The notes below the pieces were generated by a model. The model made no database searches, was not told where the DNA came from, and saw only the letters and a list, made by a program, of their open reading frames with translations. From assembly GCA_031472005.1 (NCBI GenBank), contig PZJY01000009.1, positions 372,001 through 436,000 of the forward strand: a stretch of DNA of 64,000 nucleotides, in the 5' to 3' direction. Shown here in pieces: positions 1 through 11,548 of the stretch. Numbering within the stretch: position 1 is the stretch's first letter; each line of letters starts with the position of its first letter. The stretch is from Tetracladium setigerum (taxonomy: Eukaryota > Ascomycota > Leotiomycetes > Helotiales). The translations under genes were made by a program, and so were the position numbers.

Positions 1-1034
1 TGGGAATGGTACCACGGCGGCAGTCAAGTTCTTGGCGAAGGGGGTGAGATTTTGCGAGGATCTGACTTTGACCTGTGATAACTCTCCTTTTCATTATTGA
101 AACCTCGTGGGGTTGGGTACACGGAGATGGAGGATTAAATCAACGAACCCGATGAATGAAACAGAGTATTATTGACAACAAACGGTTTGTTTGTATGTCA
201 ATTGTTTGTGAGTGTGGGTGTCTGTCTGTTTGCTTGTGGCATAGAAACACTTGACGAGTCTCCGGAGGTCCCTCCCTTGTTGATCGATCCATCACCATCA
301 CGGGTCACACACAAAATATATACAATATCCATCCCCAGCACTCACTCACCTTACAAAGCCATCCGCATGCAAGAAAAAAAAGTAATCAAGCCAACTCACC
401 CAAACCGAAAAACCATCGAAATGAGGATATATTGCCCTTTCCCTTGTTCAACCCCAGCCAGCGCGTGGTCCAGCGCTTAACACCCTCGCTTGGCAGTGCA
501 ACACAACCAATCAGCCGCTGAATCACCTTGCATGCTGCCGCCGACCGACCAGCGTCCTCTCTGAGTCGTCAACTCCATCAACACCATCAATACCCATCAA
601 CCACCATCCCGGTCTATTTGCAGAGCACAAACCACACAACCGCGGTGGAATTCTGCAGATGGGTGCGGATGGGGGTAATGGATGTATCGATATCGCTGTT
701 GTACGCGCCTGTGGGCGGCCATTTCTTTCTCATTCGATATGTGATTGATGGGCGCGCCAGCGAGAGGCAGGCAGAGGAGAGGAGAGGGAAAAAGTCGGTA
801 TGGTATCCAGCAAATAATGGAGCTAGTGCTTCCGCTGGCTTTCGAATATTGAATATTAGTCGATGTTCCCGCTGTTGGTTTGTCTTGTACTGTACTTGGG
901 TATCGCGCTTTTGAGTATCTGGAATACCCAAGTCTTTTTACTATTCTGATCGTTCTGCTGGTTCTGTTCTGCTTGTTGCTGGTACTGCTACTGTTACTTC
1001 CTGTTCTCACTGTTCTTCTTACCTATTCAGCAAG
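1..1034. other. Gene-free upstream region
   Basis: I see no convincing coding sequence here. The open frames overlap on both strands, show no family motif and have no coherent splice structure. The last 100 bases before the start codon at 1035 are rich in C and T (ctgttctg and ctgctac tracts), as in many filamentous-fungal promoters and 5' leaders. The first 60 bases could be the end of a gene lying outside the window, but nothing recognisable is left. Confidence 0.5.
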
Positions 1035-2897
1035 ATGCCTCCCTCGCAGGAAAAAGGTGTGAGCGCAGAGCTGCGACTCTTTCCCGCACCGCCGAAGAAG
1101 AGAAGCCCTTCGAAGAAGAGGAATCCGGATTCGGCGAGAGTACCTCTGGAGGATAGATCTGTTTCTCCTGCTCCTCCAACACAAGTAGAAGATGGACGAC
1201 AGTCGGCTATGGGAGGGAGGGAAACACCTTCTCAATCACAATATCAACGGCCATCTACGTCTCAATCCCAATACCAAACGCCATCTACATCCCAACCACA
1301 ACCCCAATCCCAATCTCAAACGCAGAGTCAATCTCCAAATTCAAATCCACTGGCTCAATTCCAATTCCATACTCAATCATCACCACAATCACAGTACACC
1401 CGCACAGCTTCTCCTCTCGCAGTTCCTCCCCCGGTTGAGCTGCCTCGTTCACATACCTCCTTCTCCGACGCACCCACACTTGTTCGAAGCAATAGTATTG
1501 CCTCGACTAATCGCTTCAACTCTTCACCTCCTCGCGAACGCCAGACCGATGAACCAGTTATGCGTTCAATCTTTCCCCGCTATAACCCCGAACTTCCCTC
1601 GAACATCAACGATACTTTCCCACTCAAACAACATCCCCACCCTCCAATGTTATAATACCCCGCGCCGTTGTAAATAGAAGTGCCTACTCTCCTGGTCTCG
1701 CAGAGCGATCCCCATCTGGTTTCCAATCACCAATGCCCGTCGGCATGTCACCTGGACTCTTCCCCCGCGGACTCCACGACGAAACCGTTCTCGAGCCATC
1801 CACCAACGAAGAAATGAAAGAACTTTGGAAAGTAACCAACGGCTGGCGAGTGTCCGCCTCTGAAGGTCGTCGATTCTGTCTCCGCATGACATCCGCCCTC
1901 GAAGAACCCGTCCACACATTCTCCTCGACCACAGGAGCATTCTATACACTCCGCCTCGACCCAACCTCCACCTCAGCAATCGTAACACTCACGCGTCAAG
2001 ACCCCAACAAATCCCGCTCATCAACCTCCCCCAAACTACTCAGCTCTTCCTCCACCTCCTCCAAACCAAACACCGGAATGGAAGTCCTAACCACCACCCT
2101 CGAAGCGCCATCTCGTCGTCTCCCCCAAACGACGGTCTAGTAGCCCTCCTCTACCCCCGCGCAGCATCCAACATGGCCATCGAACTAGCCACCAAAGCCG
2201 CCCGCCGCGAAAACTCCAATCCAGTAGCTGACGGCGACATGGTCGTCCAAGCCGCCGAACGCGAATGCGGCCGTTTAGTATTCGATTCCGATACGGGGAA
2301 ATACTATCTCGTTCACCCATCCATGCCCACGCCATTCTACATCTCGATCCACTCCAGCCCGGCCTGGTCGCGCAGCGAATACACGCTCGAACATCCCGAA
2401 TTGCCACGGAATTTGATCCGTCTCGTGAGAGATGGGGCAGGATCGGGGTATTTGGAAATCGACACGGCTGTGGCGGCGAAGATTGATGGGTTTATATCGT
2501 TGATGTTGCTGTGACGGCTGTGCTGGTTGTGGCGATTGCGGAGGAGAAGAACATCAGTTCCGAGCGCTTTGAGGCGCCGCCGCCGAGTATTGCGCCGGAT
2601 TCGCCGGGGATGTCTTTGCATCACCAACTGGGAGGCGCTGGTGTAGGAGGGGGTAGGAAGGGAAAGAAACGCGAGGTGAAGATTGAGGAGATGGAGATTG
2701 ATTTGGAGAGTCAGGATAGTAGTCTGAAGAATGGTGTGGGAAAGAAGAATAAGGATAAGGTGCCGGGGTTCTTTGGGTTGCTATGGATGTTGATTAAGTT
2801 TGTTGCGTGGCTGTTTGGTTTGTTCTTTAGGGCGATTGGGAAGGTGAGTATGTTTATTTGTAGGGGGTGTAGGACGAGGAAGGGGGAGAAGTTGTGA
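1035..2897 (+). CDS. ASMTL-like conserved fungal protein, frame broken at three sites
   Basis: Four pieces in three frames (1035-1655, to 2140, to about 2500, to 2897) join into one intronless product of about 621 residues. It has a Ser/Gln/Pro-rich low-complexity N-terminus, a conserved centre (WKVTNGWRVSASEGRRFCL, then FYTLRLDPTSTSA), a segment reading DGLVALLYPRAASNMAIE across a break, an acidic/basic linker, and a hydrophobic C-terminal stretch (FFGLLWMLIKFVAWLFGLFF) followed by a basic Cys-containing tail. From memory, this is the family that fungal databases call 'acetylserotonin methyltransferase-like'. No methyltransferase motif is visible and the function is unknown. Each break is a one-base loss: near the CCC run at about 1640, in CCCCC at about 2120, and after TTT at about 2490. 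No GT-AG intron fits the second or third break. Sequencing undercalls are more likely than three real mutations. Confidence 0.7.
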
Positions 2898-3981
2898 GGG
2901 GTTGTTGATGAGTTGTGATCACTGGATGGCTGGAAGAGGGGTTATCTAGGTGGTGGCATATCTTAGGTTGGGATGGCATAGGAAAGGAATGGCAAAGGAA
3001 TAGGATGGATAGGATAACGGCGCATAAAGGCTACTACCTCCATTAATGGGCCTGGATATGGATATGGAGTTTTTTGGTTTTTTTTTTCTTTTCGAGTATA
3101 TACACTTCGCAGGCGACTTGCCAGCTTTTATTTACAGTACGGAATCCCCAAAAATTCATTTTATGAGTGAAGAAGAAAAAAAAAGAGATCAGCGATTTTT
3201 TCAACAAGTGAAAATAAATTCGAATGACCCGCCATGCCCTACATACCTACCTACCTGTCTGTTACGTCTATTTAATATTTCATATTATGAAACAGCCAAC
3301 TATGGCAATTAATCATTTTATTTTGAGAGGCAGAGGAGAGGAGGGAGTCGAGACGAGACCACTTCAGGTCTTTAACGTAAATCCATACGTCGATAATGCG
3401 AACGAGATCCCAAACCAACTTCCAAACCAACCCAAGCAAGCATCCGTACCATGCATGACATCCATCTCCTTCTTATTTTCTCCAATAACATCTTAAAATC
3501 AATCCTCTCTCTGAATTATAATTAAATAATACAACCCGGCCTTCGAGAACTTCCTTCACATCCTTCCATTCCGTCCACTTTGAAACATCTCCGTTATTCT
3601 TGTACTTATGGTGGTTCCCTCCCTTCCTTTAAACGGATCCTCTCCTTCCCTCCCTTTCATCCTCGCCCAGCCAACTACCTACCCCTTCCTTCTTCCTACC
3701 TACCAAAGCAGCCTCTTCTCTTCCCAGCTTTATTTACCTTGGAGTACATAACATACGCCCAGGCTTGCCCAGGTCCCAAGAGAACCAAGAGATCTGCGCC
3801 GAGGTTGCCGGGCGGTCTTGGCGTAAAAGCTTAATATAGCCCATCGATCGTGGAACTTACGTGGCGGGGTCCATTATATCCGTTGACGTCCGTCCACTGT
3901 CGTCGTGTTTGGAATAATCCTCGAGGTACGATACGAGGTGGATTGGATAGTGGACGATGAGACAGACTTTGAATACGATAT

Positions 3982-4029
3982 GATGGGTTGATGGGTTGAT
4001 GGGTTGATGGGTTGATGGGTTGATGGGTT
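3982..4029 (+). repeat. Octamer tandem repeat (gatgggtt)6
   Basis: Six perfect head-to-tail copies of gatgggtt, followed by a variant copy (aatgagga). The unit is not one of the standard telomere repeats. It lies in gene-free DNA about 600 bases upstream of the glucanosyltransferase gene. Confidence 0.9.
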
Positions 4030-4365
4030 AATGAGGAGGGTAATGGATTATTTATGGCTGGATTGACGGATCGATTTCGGATTCATTATTTACCTACTGT
4101 ACAGCAGTGCTCACTCGTATGCATGCACAGTGATGCTTATGCTGACACTACTGATGCTTGTAAAACAAGTTTGAAAGGAGGCAAAGAGAATTTAATTCCC
4201 TGATTGGTAGAACTGTCAGCAAGAAATCACAGACATCCGAGACCCCGTTGACCCGAGGGAAATGCTTATACGAATAAAGCTTCACATGTGTGGATCCCCC
4301 TCCACCTTGGCTTAGTGGGTGGCTTTGTCTTGCATTGCGCGTTTTGTTTTCCATCCCTGTTGTCT

Positions 4366-4446
4366 CTCTCTCTCTCTCTCACTCACTTTCCTCTCTCCTT
4401 CTTTCTTACTCTCTCTCCATTTTCGTTCTTCTCTCTCTCTCTCTGA
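4366..4446 (+). promoter_or_regulatory. CT-rich tract in the gel promoter or 5' leader
   Basis: Long (CT)n runs (tctctctctctctctc, twice) sit 180-260 bases before the gel start codon. Pyrimidine-rich tracts are common in promoters of highly expressed filamentous-fungal genes. The regulatory role here is inferred. Confidence 0.35.
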
Positions 4447-4628
4447 CCTCCGCGAGTATCTCTCGAACCTTATTTATCTTTGATTATCGTACAAACCTTT
4501 TCATTGTTTACATTACACTCGTTCCACCTACCTACCTTCGCAGCTGCTGTCTGCTGTCACTCTTCGCGTTGTCGCCGCGTTGCCTTTCTGCTGCTTCTTG
4601 ATTGATACCACACACTCATACCATCATC

Positions 4629-6448
4629 ATGTTGGGCCAAACTTCCCTTCTTTCCTTATCCATCTCTACGCTTTTTGCTACAGGTGCAATTGCTTCGCTG
4701 GATCCTATCGTTATCAAGGTCAGTTCTGTCATCCTCTCTCCTCCTCGGCATTCTCCTCTCGACATTCCCCCCCCCCCTAAAATCCCTCTTACGTGAAGAT
4801 TGATGGCTAACGAATGTGTTTAAAAAGGGCTCCAAATTCTTTTTCAAAAGCAATGGCACACAATTTTTTATCAAGGGAGTAGCGTATCAATCTGGAATTT
4901 CTAGTGGTGGTGCAACTTCTTCGGATGTATGTCTTTCTTTCTCTTTTGTGGCTTTGGATTGATTGATATTTTCCTATTTACTCTCAATTGATCCTCAATG
5001 AATGCATATACTAATCCAAACAGACTGCCTACACCGACCCCCTAGCAGACTCGACAACTTGCACAAGAGACATTCCCTACCTCATCAAACTCGGCGCCAA
5101 TGCAATCCGTACCTATGCAATCGACCCCTCCAAAGATCACAAAGCCTGCATGAACGCCCTCGACGCAGCCGGCATCTACGTAATCAGCGACCTAGGCGAA
5201 CCCTCTCTCTCCATCGATCGAGCAGATCCCCAATGGACAACTGAACTCTACACTCGCTACACTCAAGTAATCGACACTCTCGCCCCATTCACAAACACAA
5301 TCGGTTTCTTCGCCGGAAATGAAGTCCCCAACAACACCACCTACAGCGGATCCTCCGCCTTCGTCAAAGCCGCCGTGCGCGATTCAAAGGCATACATCGT
5401 ATCAAAGGGATATCGCGCAATGGGTGTAGGATACGCTGCCGACGATGACGCCACGGTCCGCGCCAACGTAGCAGCATATTTCAACTGCGGCGACACCAAA
5501 GACCAAATTGACTTCTGGGGCTACAACATCTACGAATGGTGCGGCGACTCCTCCTACACAACATCAGGCTACGACCAACGCGTCGCCGAATTCAAGTCCT
5601 ACTCCGTGCCCACCTTCTTCGCCGAATACGGCTGCAACACCCAAGGCGGCGGCGCCGCAGGACGTAAATTCACAGAAGTAAAGGCGCTCTATGGAAGTGA
5701 CATGACGCCCGTCTTCTCCGGCGGAATCGTGTACGAGTATTTCCAAGAACAAAACGACTACGGACTCGTCTCAATTGATTCTTCAGCCGCTGTATCAACC
5801 CTCGCTGATTTCGCCGCCTTCTCAACTCAAATCCATGCCGCTACTCCCACAGGTGTGAATTCAGCTTCTTACACACCCACGAACACCGCCTCATCGACCT
5901 GTCCCACCGTCGACGCCCTCTGGCTCGCCAACGCATCCACCCTCCCTCCAACGCCCAATTCCACCGTCTGCGCATGCAAAGTCTCATCCCTATCTTGCAC
6001 CGCTTCATCCTCGCTGACAGCAACTCAAATCGGAACGCTCTTCGCTCAAGTATGTGGCTATAACTCCGGAAAACCATGTGCCTCCATCGCGCGTAATACC
6101 ACGACGGGGGTGTATGGTGCTTATTCAATGTGTACCGCGGAACAGCAGTTGAGTATTGCGTTTGATGCCTATTATCAGGAACAGAACAAGGTGGCGACGG
6201 CATGTGATTTTGATGGTGCGGCGAATGTGGTGAGTGCGAAGCAGAGTACGGGTGTTCGGCGGTTTTGGCGAGTGCGAGTGCTGCTGTTGGTGCGAGTGGG
6301 ACGGCCGGAAGTGGTAGTGGTGCGGCGGCGACGAGTACAGCGGGGAAGAATGAGGGGGAAGATTGTTGGTTGGGCCGAGTTTGGGGTTGGGTGGGTTGTG
6401 GGTTGGGAGTGTGTTGGCTGTTTTGGGGGTGGTTTGGGGTGGGGATGA
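4629..6448 (+). CDS. gel: GH72 beta-1,3-glucanosyltransferase (Gel/Gas) with X8 domain and probable GPI tail
   Basis: Exons 4629-4718, 4828-4926 and 5024-6448, with GT-AG introns. The product, about 538 residues, elongates beta-1,3-glucan at the cell surface by cutting and rejoining chains. It begins with a signal peptide (LLSLSISTLFATGAIAS). The GH72 domain shows the acid/base Glu (FFAGNEVPNN) and the nucleophile Glu (TFFAEYGCN). A Cys-rich X8/CBM43 domain follows (from CPTVDALWLANASTL to TACDFDGAANV), then a Ser/Ala/Gly linker. The C-terminus is frameshifted: single-base losses in GGG (about 6250), GGGGG (about 6355) and GGGGG (about 6425) would restore a linker ending in a hydrophobic GPI-signal-like tail (GLWVGSVLAVLGGGLGWG). 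Without them the tail is a meaningless Arg/Val-rich peptide. The catalytic part is intact and the family assignment is firm. Confidence 0.9.
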
Positions 6449-8125
6449 TTTTGTTGTAGATTCTTTTTTTTGTCAGTTTTTTTTGGAGGTTTGTTTGTTT
6501 AGCTAGATGTAGATGTGTATGTTGTACGTCAGGTATATAGTAATTTTACATCAAGGAATATAAAAAGAAAGTAAAAAGAGAAAAGAAAGAAAAGATCAAG
6601 AATAGAACTGAATACTCCACACTCGTGTAGTTTATCTTTTCACCGCTTACCTATTTATCTATATTTTGCCTTTAGGTCTTTCTTCTAGGTAAAAATATTA
6701 GACTTTAGAAGGAGAAATAAGTCTGTAATCCCCCCCCCCTTGCAAGATCCGGGGAAGCGGGTCTCTCTCGCTCGCTCGCTTAATTAAACGAATCTTGGAA
6801 ACGACAACAACAACAACAACAACAATACTTTGAGGGCACACCTGGGGCACACCTACACTACCTACCTAGGTAGCTGACGCACCGCTGGCTCTCCGAAAGA
6901 GAGCCACTGCCATGAGGAAAGGTGGGATATTTGCAAGTAAGTAATACCATATATAGGCTTCTTTGATGTTTTTCTTTTATTTTCATGTTTTCATGGCACG
7001 TACTTTACTGTACATGGGTTATCAACACTATCAATCATACCAGGATAGATAGTATTAGATTTTAAAAGAAGAAAGTAGAAAGATTATTGAATACATCAAA
7101 ATGCGGGAGGAGGAGTCCGACTGTTAAATCGGTGCTGAAGTGATTATGTGGTTGGGCAATTCAAATTACTGAGGGTGGACTATTTGATAGCTGTTATATT
7201 GAAATGAAGGGGACTAGGGGAGAAGGGGAAAAAACAAAAGGAGAAAAGAAAACTAAAAATATAAAAAAAATCTTAATTATAAATAAAAAGAAACTTCTCC
7301 GCCTCCACGGCAGTGGCCTTCGGAGAGCTAGCGGAGCGTCACTCACATCCTGAAAAATCCATCTATCTTGGTGTAGAGTTCGAAAATATTTTATCGGCTT
7401 GCCCTTTACATCTATAAATATCTCCAAGTAGACTAATCAATATTCTGAGTCCTACCAGAGATAGGGGTACAGATCTTGAGTCCCGTGCAGTGTGCTCGAT
7501 TCAACGGATTTACAAAAGGGGGGGGTTAACGGCAAGGCTCCCCGCACAACTAACTTTCCCAAACAAAGATTGTGCGATTCATGTCACAATACAACATGAA
7601 AACTCATCTTCAAACGTACTTTCTCGAGGCTTTGTCCGAAGGACAGCAGGTACACGTGTTATTTTGTGCCGCGACTGTGCTGTGATTCGGTCGTTTGTGT
7701 ACTTTTGCGACCGTACCTGACCTCGTATTCAGGTCCCGAGCCCTTGCATATCTTGGGTGCGCGATGGGCAACGCGACAACATCTAGTCTCTACACAGCCT
7801 CTTCCCCTGAAAAGTCTCGTTGGTGATGAGATAAAAGTTGACAAGAGCTCTCTGATTTTGAGATGTTGTTCTTGGTATACAATAAAATCATTCTGAGAGC
7901 AAGTCAACCCTACACGAATGGAAAGGGGATTGCTGTCGAATAATTCACTCATACATTTGAAATCAAATCTTCCAGGCAGCGCGTACCTTCCTGGAAAGCA
8001 AATCGTAAGTTTCAAAAACTTGCAAGTTTGTTTCTCAAAAACCCAGTCTTGTATATAATATCAATCTAATTTCACATCTACCTATAGATAGTCTACCTAG
8101 GACTACTGATCCATAACAGAAAAAA
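6449..8125. other. Intergenic region downstream of gel
   Basis: No gene is supported. It contains poly-T and poly-A tracts, a CAA repeat (about 6806-6825), a palindromic CTACCTAGGTAG motif near 6860 and an AT-rich stretch at 7200-7290. Open frames on both strands overlap and lack motifs. Confidence 0.55.
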
Positions 8126-9073
8126 ATGTCTACTACCTGCGGAGACTTCATCGGAAATCCCGACCTATATGGCCTCGGAATCCGAATCGGTTTCTACTCC
8201 AACTGGTTAGCGACCTTATTCGCAAACAACTACGTCCGCAAAGAAGCACCCTCCATGCGTGCACTAAACGGCACCTTCCACCTCGCACTCCTCGCTGCCC
8301 TGATCCAAGGCGGTACCCATCTCCAAATCATTGACGCCTATATCCTGCTCGTTTTCCGCTTCGGCGACCTCTCACTCCTCACTGCATTTGGCCTCTTGAT
8401 AAACAGCACTCGCGCAAAGTTCGATTGTCCATTAGTTAATTTTTTCTATGAGAGTGTGACACTTATGGGAATTCTTTGTAGGCTGATTGTTTCGATTGTT
8501 TTTGATGGGTATTCGGCGTATTACTGGTTCAATGGTATGGGGAAGATGGAGGGAGCTGCTTGTACGAGATGGGGCTTCTTCTTTGCGCGGGTCGATCTTT
8601 TTGGCTGGTTGAGGCATTTGGCTCAGACTGTTTGTATTGTGCAATGTGTACTGGGTGGATGTCTTTTCTTTGCACTGGCGGGGAGATTGGAGTTGGTGAA
8701 TATTGGTAATGGGTTCATGGTAACCTTTTGCACACCGTCACCATCTCCTCATCCTCACCATTCTCCCTGCGAGTGTATCAGCGATGAAACTTCATCTGCC
8801 AGAAGTTCCAAAAACGGGACTCTTCCAATGCTGAATGTGATCCTGATCGTCTGGGTCGTTCTCGCGACAGAGTTAACAATCAAGTGGAATAATATTCCTG
8901 GCGGCTACGATTTGAAATCGGGAGGTCAGCTTATCCCTGCTGTTATTGGCGTGGGAAGTCTTGTAAAGGTGCTTTTTAGCCTCGTTATTCAAGTTAACGG
9001 TTTGGAAAGTATGGAAGGAAGTTGGGAACCGCGAGTCACTTTACCTCCGAGTCCAAATTATTGTGTAGTTTGA
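8126..9073 (+). CDS. Multi-pass membrane protein of unknown function
   Basis: A single intact exon codes for 315 residues. The start ATG follows an A-rich leader. The N-terminal motif GNPDLYGLGIRIGFYSNWL resembles a set of fungal-restricted membrane proteins known to me only as hypothetical proteins. About six hydrophobic segments are visible: residues ~50-67, ~69-91, ~107-130, ~163-190, ~238-256 and ~273-291. A short Ser/His/Pro-rich hydrophilic loop (TPSPSPHPHHSPCEC) separates the fourth and fifth. There are no catalytic motifs and no signal of transporter class. The next gene downstream is on the opposite strand, so the two converge. The function is unknown. Confidence 0.75.
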   Translation: MSTTCGDFIGNPDLYGLGIRIGFYSNWLATLFANNYVRKEAPSMRALNGTFHLALLAALIQGGTHLQIIDAYILLVFRFGDLSLLTAFGLLINSTRAKFDCPLVNFFYESVTLMGILCRLIVSIVFDGYSAYYWFNGMGKMEGAACTRWGFFFARVDLFGWLRHLAQTVCIVQCVLGGCLFFALAGRLELVNIGNGFMVTFCTPSPSPHPHHSPCECISDETSSARSSKNGTLPMLNVILIVWVVLATELTIKWNNIPGGYDLKSGGQLIPAVIGVGSLVKVLFSLVIQVNGLESMEGSWEPRVTLPPSPNYCVV

Positions 9074-9688
9074 GCAGCTGGCTTAGGGAGACTTTCTGGT
9101 TGATGGGAAGGAATGAGGAGGACTGAAGAGTTATAGCTGTGATTTTCACAGTGCTGGGAAGGGCAGTAGGTTAGATCTGTAAGTAAACATTTAGATCTAG
9201 TAGACATTTTCAATAAATTTATTCGTACACTAGATAGATGTCGATTTCTGTTCTCCTTTGAGTACCGTGAAGCCGAACTTCTTTTTATCATGAAGTATAA
9301 AACGCATGCGTATATTCTTACCATGATCTTGCGAAAAGAGAAGTTTGAGGATTTACCGATAGAGTGTGCTCCTTCAGATGATCTTTGTTGGTAGAAGTTT
9401 AATACTTTTATGTTTGCTGCTTTTACTCTCCTATATTAAATATTAAACATTATTTGTGTTTAGCTCGCAAGTTCGAGTTGACGATCTGCATCATCCATCA
9501 CTCTTAATTATGGTTTTCCATTTGTTGTCCGGTCTCTATCAATAGCTGGTTGTGTGTGTCGCCGTGGTCTATTCTTGGTACGAAAATCGCAACAAGACAG
9601 TATCAAGCAGACGAAATGCAGCGGCCTGATGTCGAGATTAGTAAAGTTCTTAGGACAGTCGTCCGAGGAAATATTTTCCCACAAATGG
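9074..9688. other. Convergent intergenic region
   Basis: Gene-free DNA between two convergent membrane-protein genes, presumably their 3' UTRs. No terminator-specific signal or repeat stands out. Confidence 0.5.
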
Positions 9689-10301
9689 CTAACCGTGTAA
9701 ACACCTGTTCCGTAATATCATCCATCTCTTCTCTGGTCCCAATCTTGATGTCCCCTATTCTTGCGCCCAGCATATGCATCACAAGACGAAATAAATAAAA
9801 GACTCACCAAATAATCAAAGTCAAAACACCCAGGCCTTTCCACGGACCCCACCACACATCCACACCGAATCTCATATCATTTCTGCTGAATAAAAGCCCT
9901 ACCAAACAAACGATCCATAAGGCCTGCGCTGCTAACTCCAGCACAACGAATATCCAAAGAGGCAATTTCCTCTTCTTCAATCTTGGAATGTAAAGAGCTA
10001 CAAGCTGATAGATGTCTATGAAAAGACATAATCCTGCCTATTAATTCCATCAGTGTATTCCAATATGAGTTTTACATTTCGATTGAAAGCAAAGAAACAT
10101 TCAGAGAAAGCTACAAAGGAGACTAACTGTAGCATAGTGGAAAGGAAAATGATCGTGCTCTTCAACACTGTATTTTATACAGATTGATAGAACGGCAATT
10201 TCAGCAGCAGCAGCGAGCGACCGAACAATGGTGCTGATATTGATGTACATCGGGGAAGATGAGGTGGAATAGCGTGGTGGAGGCTCGATGGTGGTATCCA
10301 T
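9689..10301 (-). CDS. Small four-helix membrane protein, MARVEL-like layout
   Basis: Three exons on the minus strand: 10301-10128, 10037-9808 and 9704-9689. The introns have GT-AG borders (gttagt...aatag, gtgagt...aacag) and phases agree, giving about 139 residues. Four hydrophobic helices are visible: STIVRSLAAAAEIAVLSICI, then FHYATAGLCLFIDIYQLVAL, then PLWIFVVLELAAQALWIVCL, then a final GLGVLTLIIW. An Arg/Lys-rich turn (PRLKKRK) separates helices 2 and 3. The size and spacing resemble fungal MARVEL-domain proteins, but I see no diagnostic motif, so only the membrane topology is claimed. The short last exon is the weakest part of the model. Confidence 0.5.
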
Positions 10302-10600
10302 ATTGAGATGTGATGACTTCGATGATCAGATCTTGTATCTAACAATCAAAACGGAGACCAGACTTTGTCTGTAATACAATTTCGAGATGTTAGAGTGACC
10401 TTGATATGACTTTGTAGATTCTTGTCGCTGAACTGACGTCGAAATTGTCGACATTGAAGATCCGGTTTTCATGGCTTGCGTGGACCCTTGTCTTGACCCA
10501 TGTCTTGCAGGGGGTGGACATCGAGTCCCAAAACTCGCTTCTGACTTTACTCCTTAGCATAATGCCGCTAATAAGATGAACAGTTACCCCGCAGTATGGA

Positions 10601-11048
10601 CAGCATTCCACTGTGCGGTCTCTCCTTTTAGAGTATGGCGCGTCTGGAGCAGAACAATCCTCAGACGAGGAAACGCCATTTCACATCGACGTAGAACGGG
10701 TGATGAGACGATGGTTCGGCAATTTCTCTCGAGCCACAATAATGTAGACCTTATTCACTGCGATAACGAAGGGTTGGTTGCACTACATGATGCCGCCTGG
10801 CATGGGAATTTGTTAGTCACGGAATTGCTTCAAGATGCTGGCTTCCTATCGACTTCACGACCTACATGTGGAAGACGCCGCTCTATAGTGCCGCCGTTAA
10901 AAGACATCTAGATGTGGTATGGCTATTAATGGCGAGAGGATGTGATATCTCCTGGAAGTATAAAATAGGCTTGTATACGGTATCTTCTGCTATTACTGGA
11001 CATGGCAACAACCCAGGTAAAGGCGCTCTTCTGGAGGGCCTGCGATAA
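10601..11048 (+). pseudogene. Ankyrin-repeat gene fragment
   Basis: Three ankyrin-like stretches lie in three successive frames: VRSLLLEYGASG...DEETPFHID (frame 2), CDNEGLVALHDAAWHGNLLV (frame 1) and TPLYSAAVKRHLDVVWLLMA (frame 0). Each frame change is in the direction of a lost base. A 5' start and an upstream exon could not be placed, and after 11048 the similarity fades. It may be the remains of an ankyrin gene, or a real gene hurt by the base losses that affect other genes in this window. Confidence 0.45.
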
Positions 11049-11548
11049 TAATAATTCTAAGATGGGTAATGATAAGAACCCGCGATTCGGTGTACTAGAA
11101 AAGGATGAGAGCCTTAAACAAGAATATGCGCCAAGACGTATTTACCAGCCGCATATCTGTATGCCAATTGCAAGCGTGGAGATCATATGGTCAATTGTAA
11201 CCCCTGTTCTCTGTGGCGTGAATGAATAATTCCCACAAATACCCGACTACGTGGAGGTAGGGTTCAAGGCTGAGATAAAGTTGATTTGAGGCGAAACTGA
11301 TCGAATTCCTGGATGGGTGGTGAGGTGCTCGAAATTTTTATGCCGATCTTAAGTTTTCTATTAGCCTTATGTTGAACTCGAAGAGCATTGGCTTGAAATA
11401 TGGGCCTCCTTAACTACCCACCCTTCCCAGAAAACAAGCAAAGTCTTGGCTAATACTATGAATTCAACAGTGTTTACTCTACACGCATCTTTTCTGCAAG
11501 GTGCACGCAAATTCCCAAATTTCATATCTGCTTAGTCCTAGCGCTAAA

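Larger units (their letters stand above)
2898..4628. other. Intergenic region between the ASMTL-like and gel genes
   Basis: No gene is supported. The region holds A/T tracts, repeated CTACCTACC-type motifs, an octamer tandem array (3982-4029) and a CT-rich promoter-like segment just upstream of the gel start codon. Confidence 0.6.

Noticed and set aside
172..914. Small plus-strand genes at the left edge
   Set aside because: Low-complexity translations, overlapping frames on both strands and no splice or motif support.
1659..1713. Intron in the ASMTL-like gene (gttata...ctcgcag)
   Set aside because: The sequence inside reads as conserved-looking protein (VIIPRAVVNRSAYSPG) and a one-base loss explains the frame change; the other two breaks in the gene have no room for introns.
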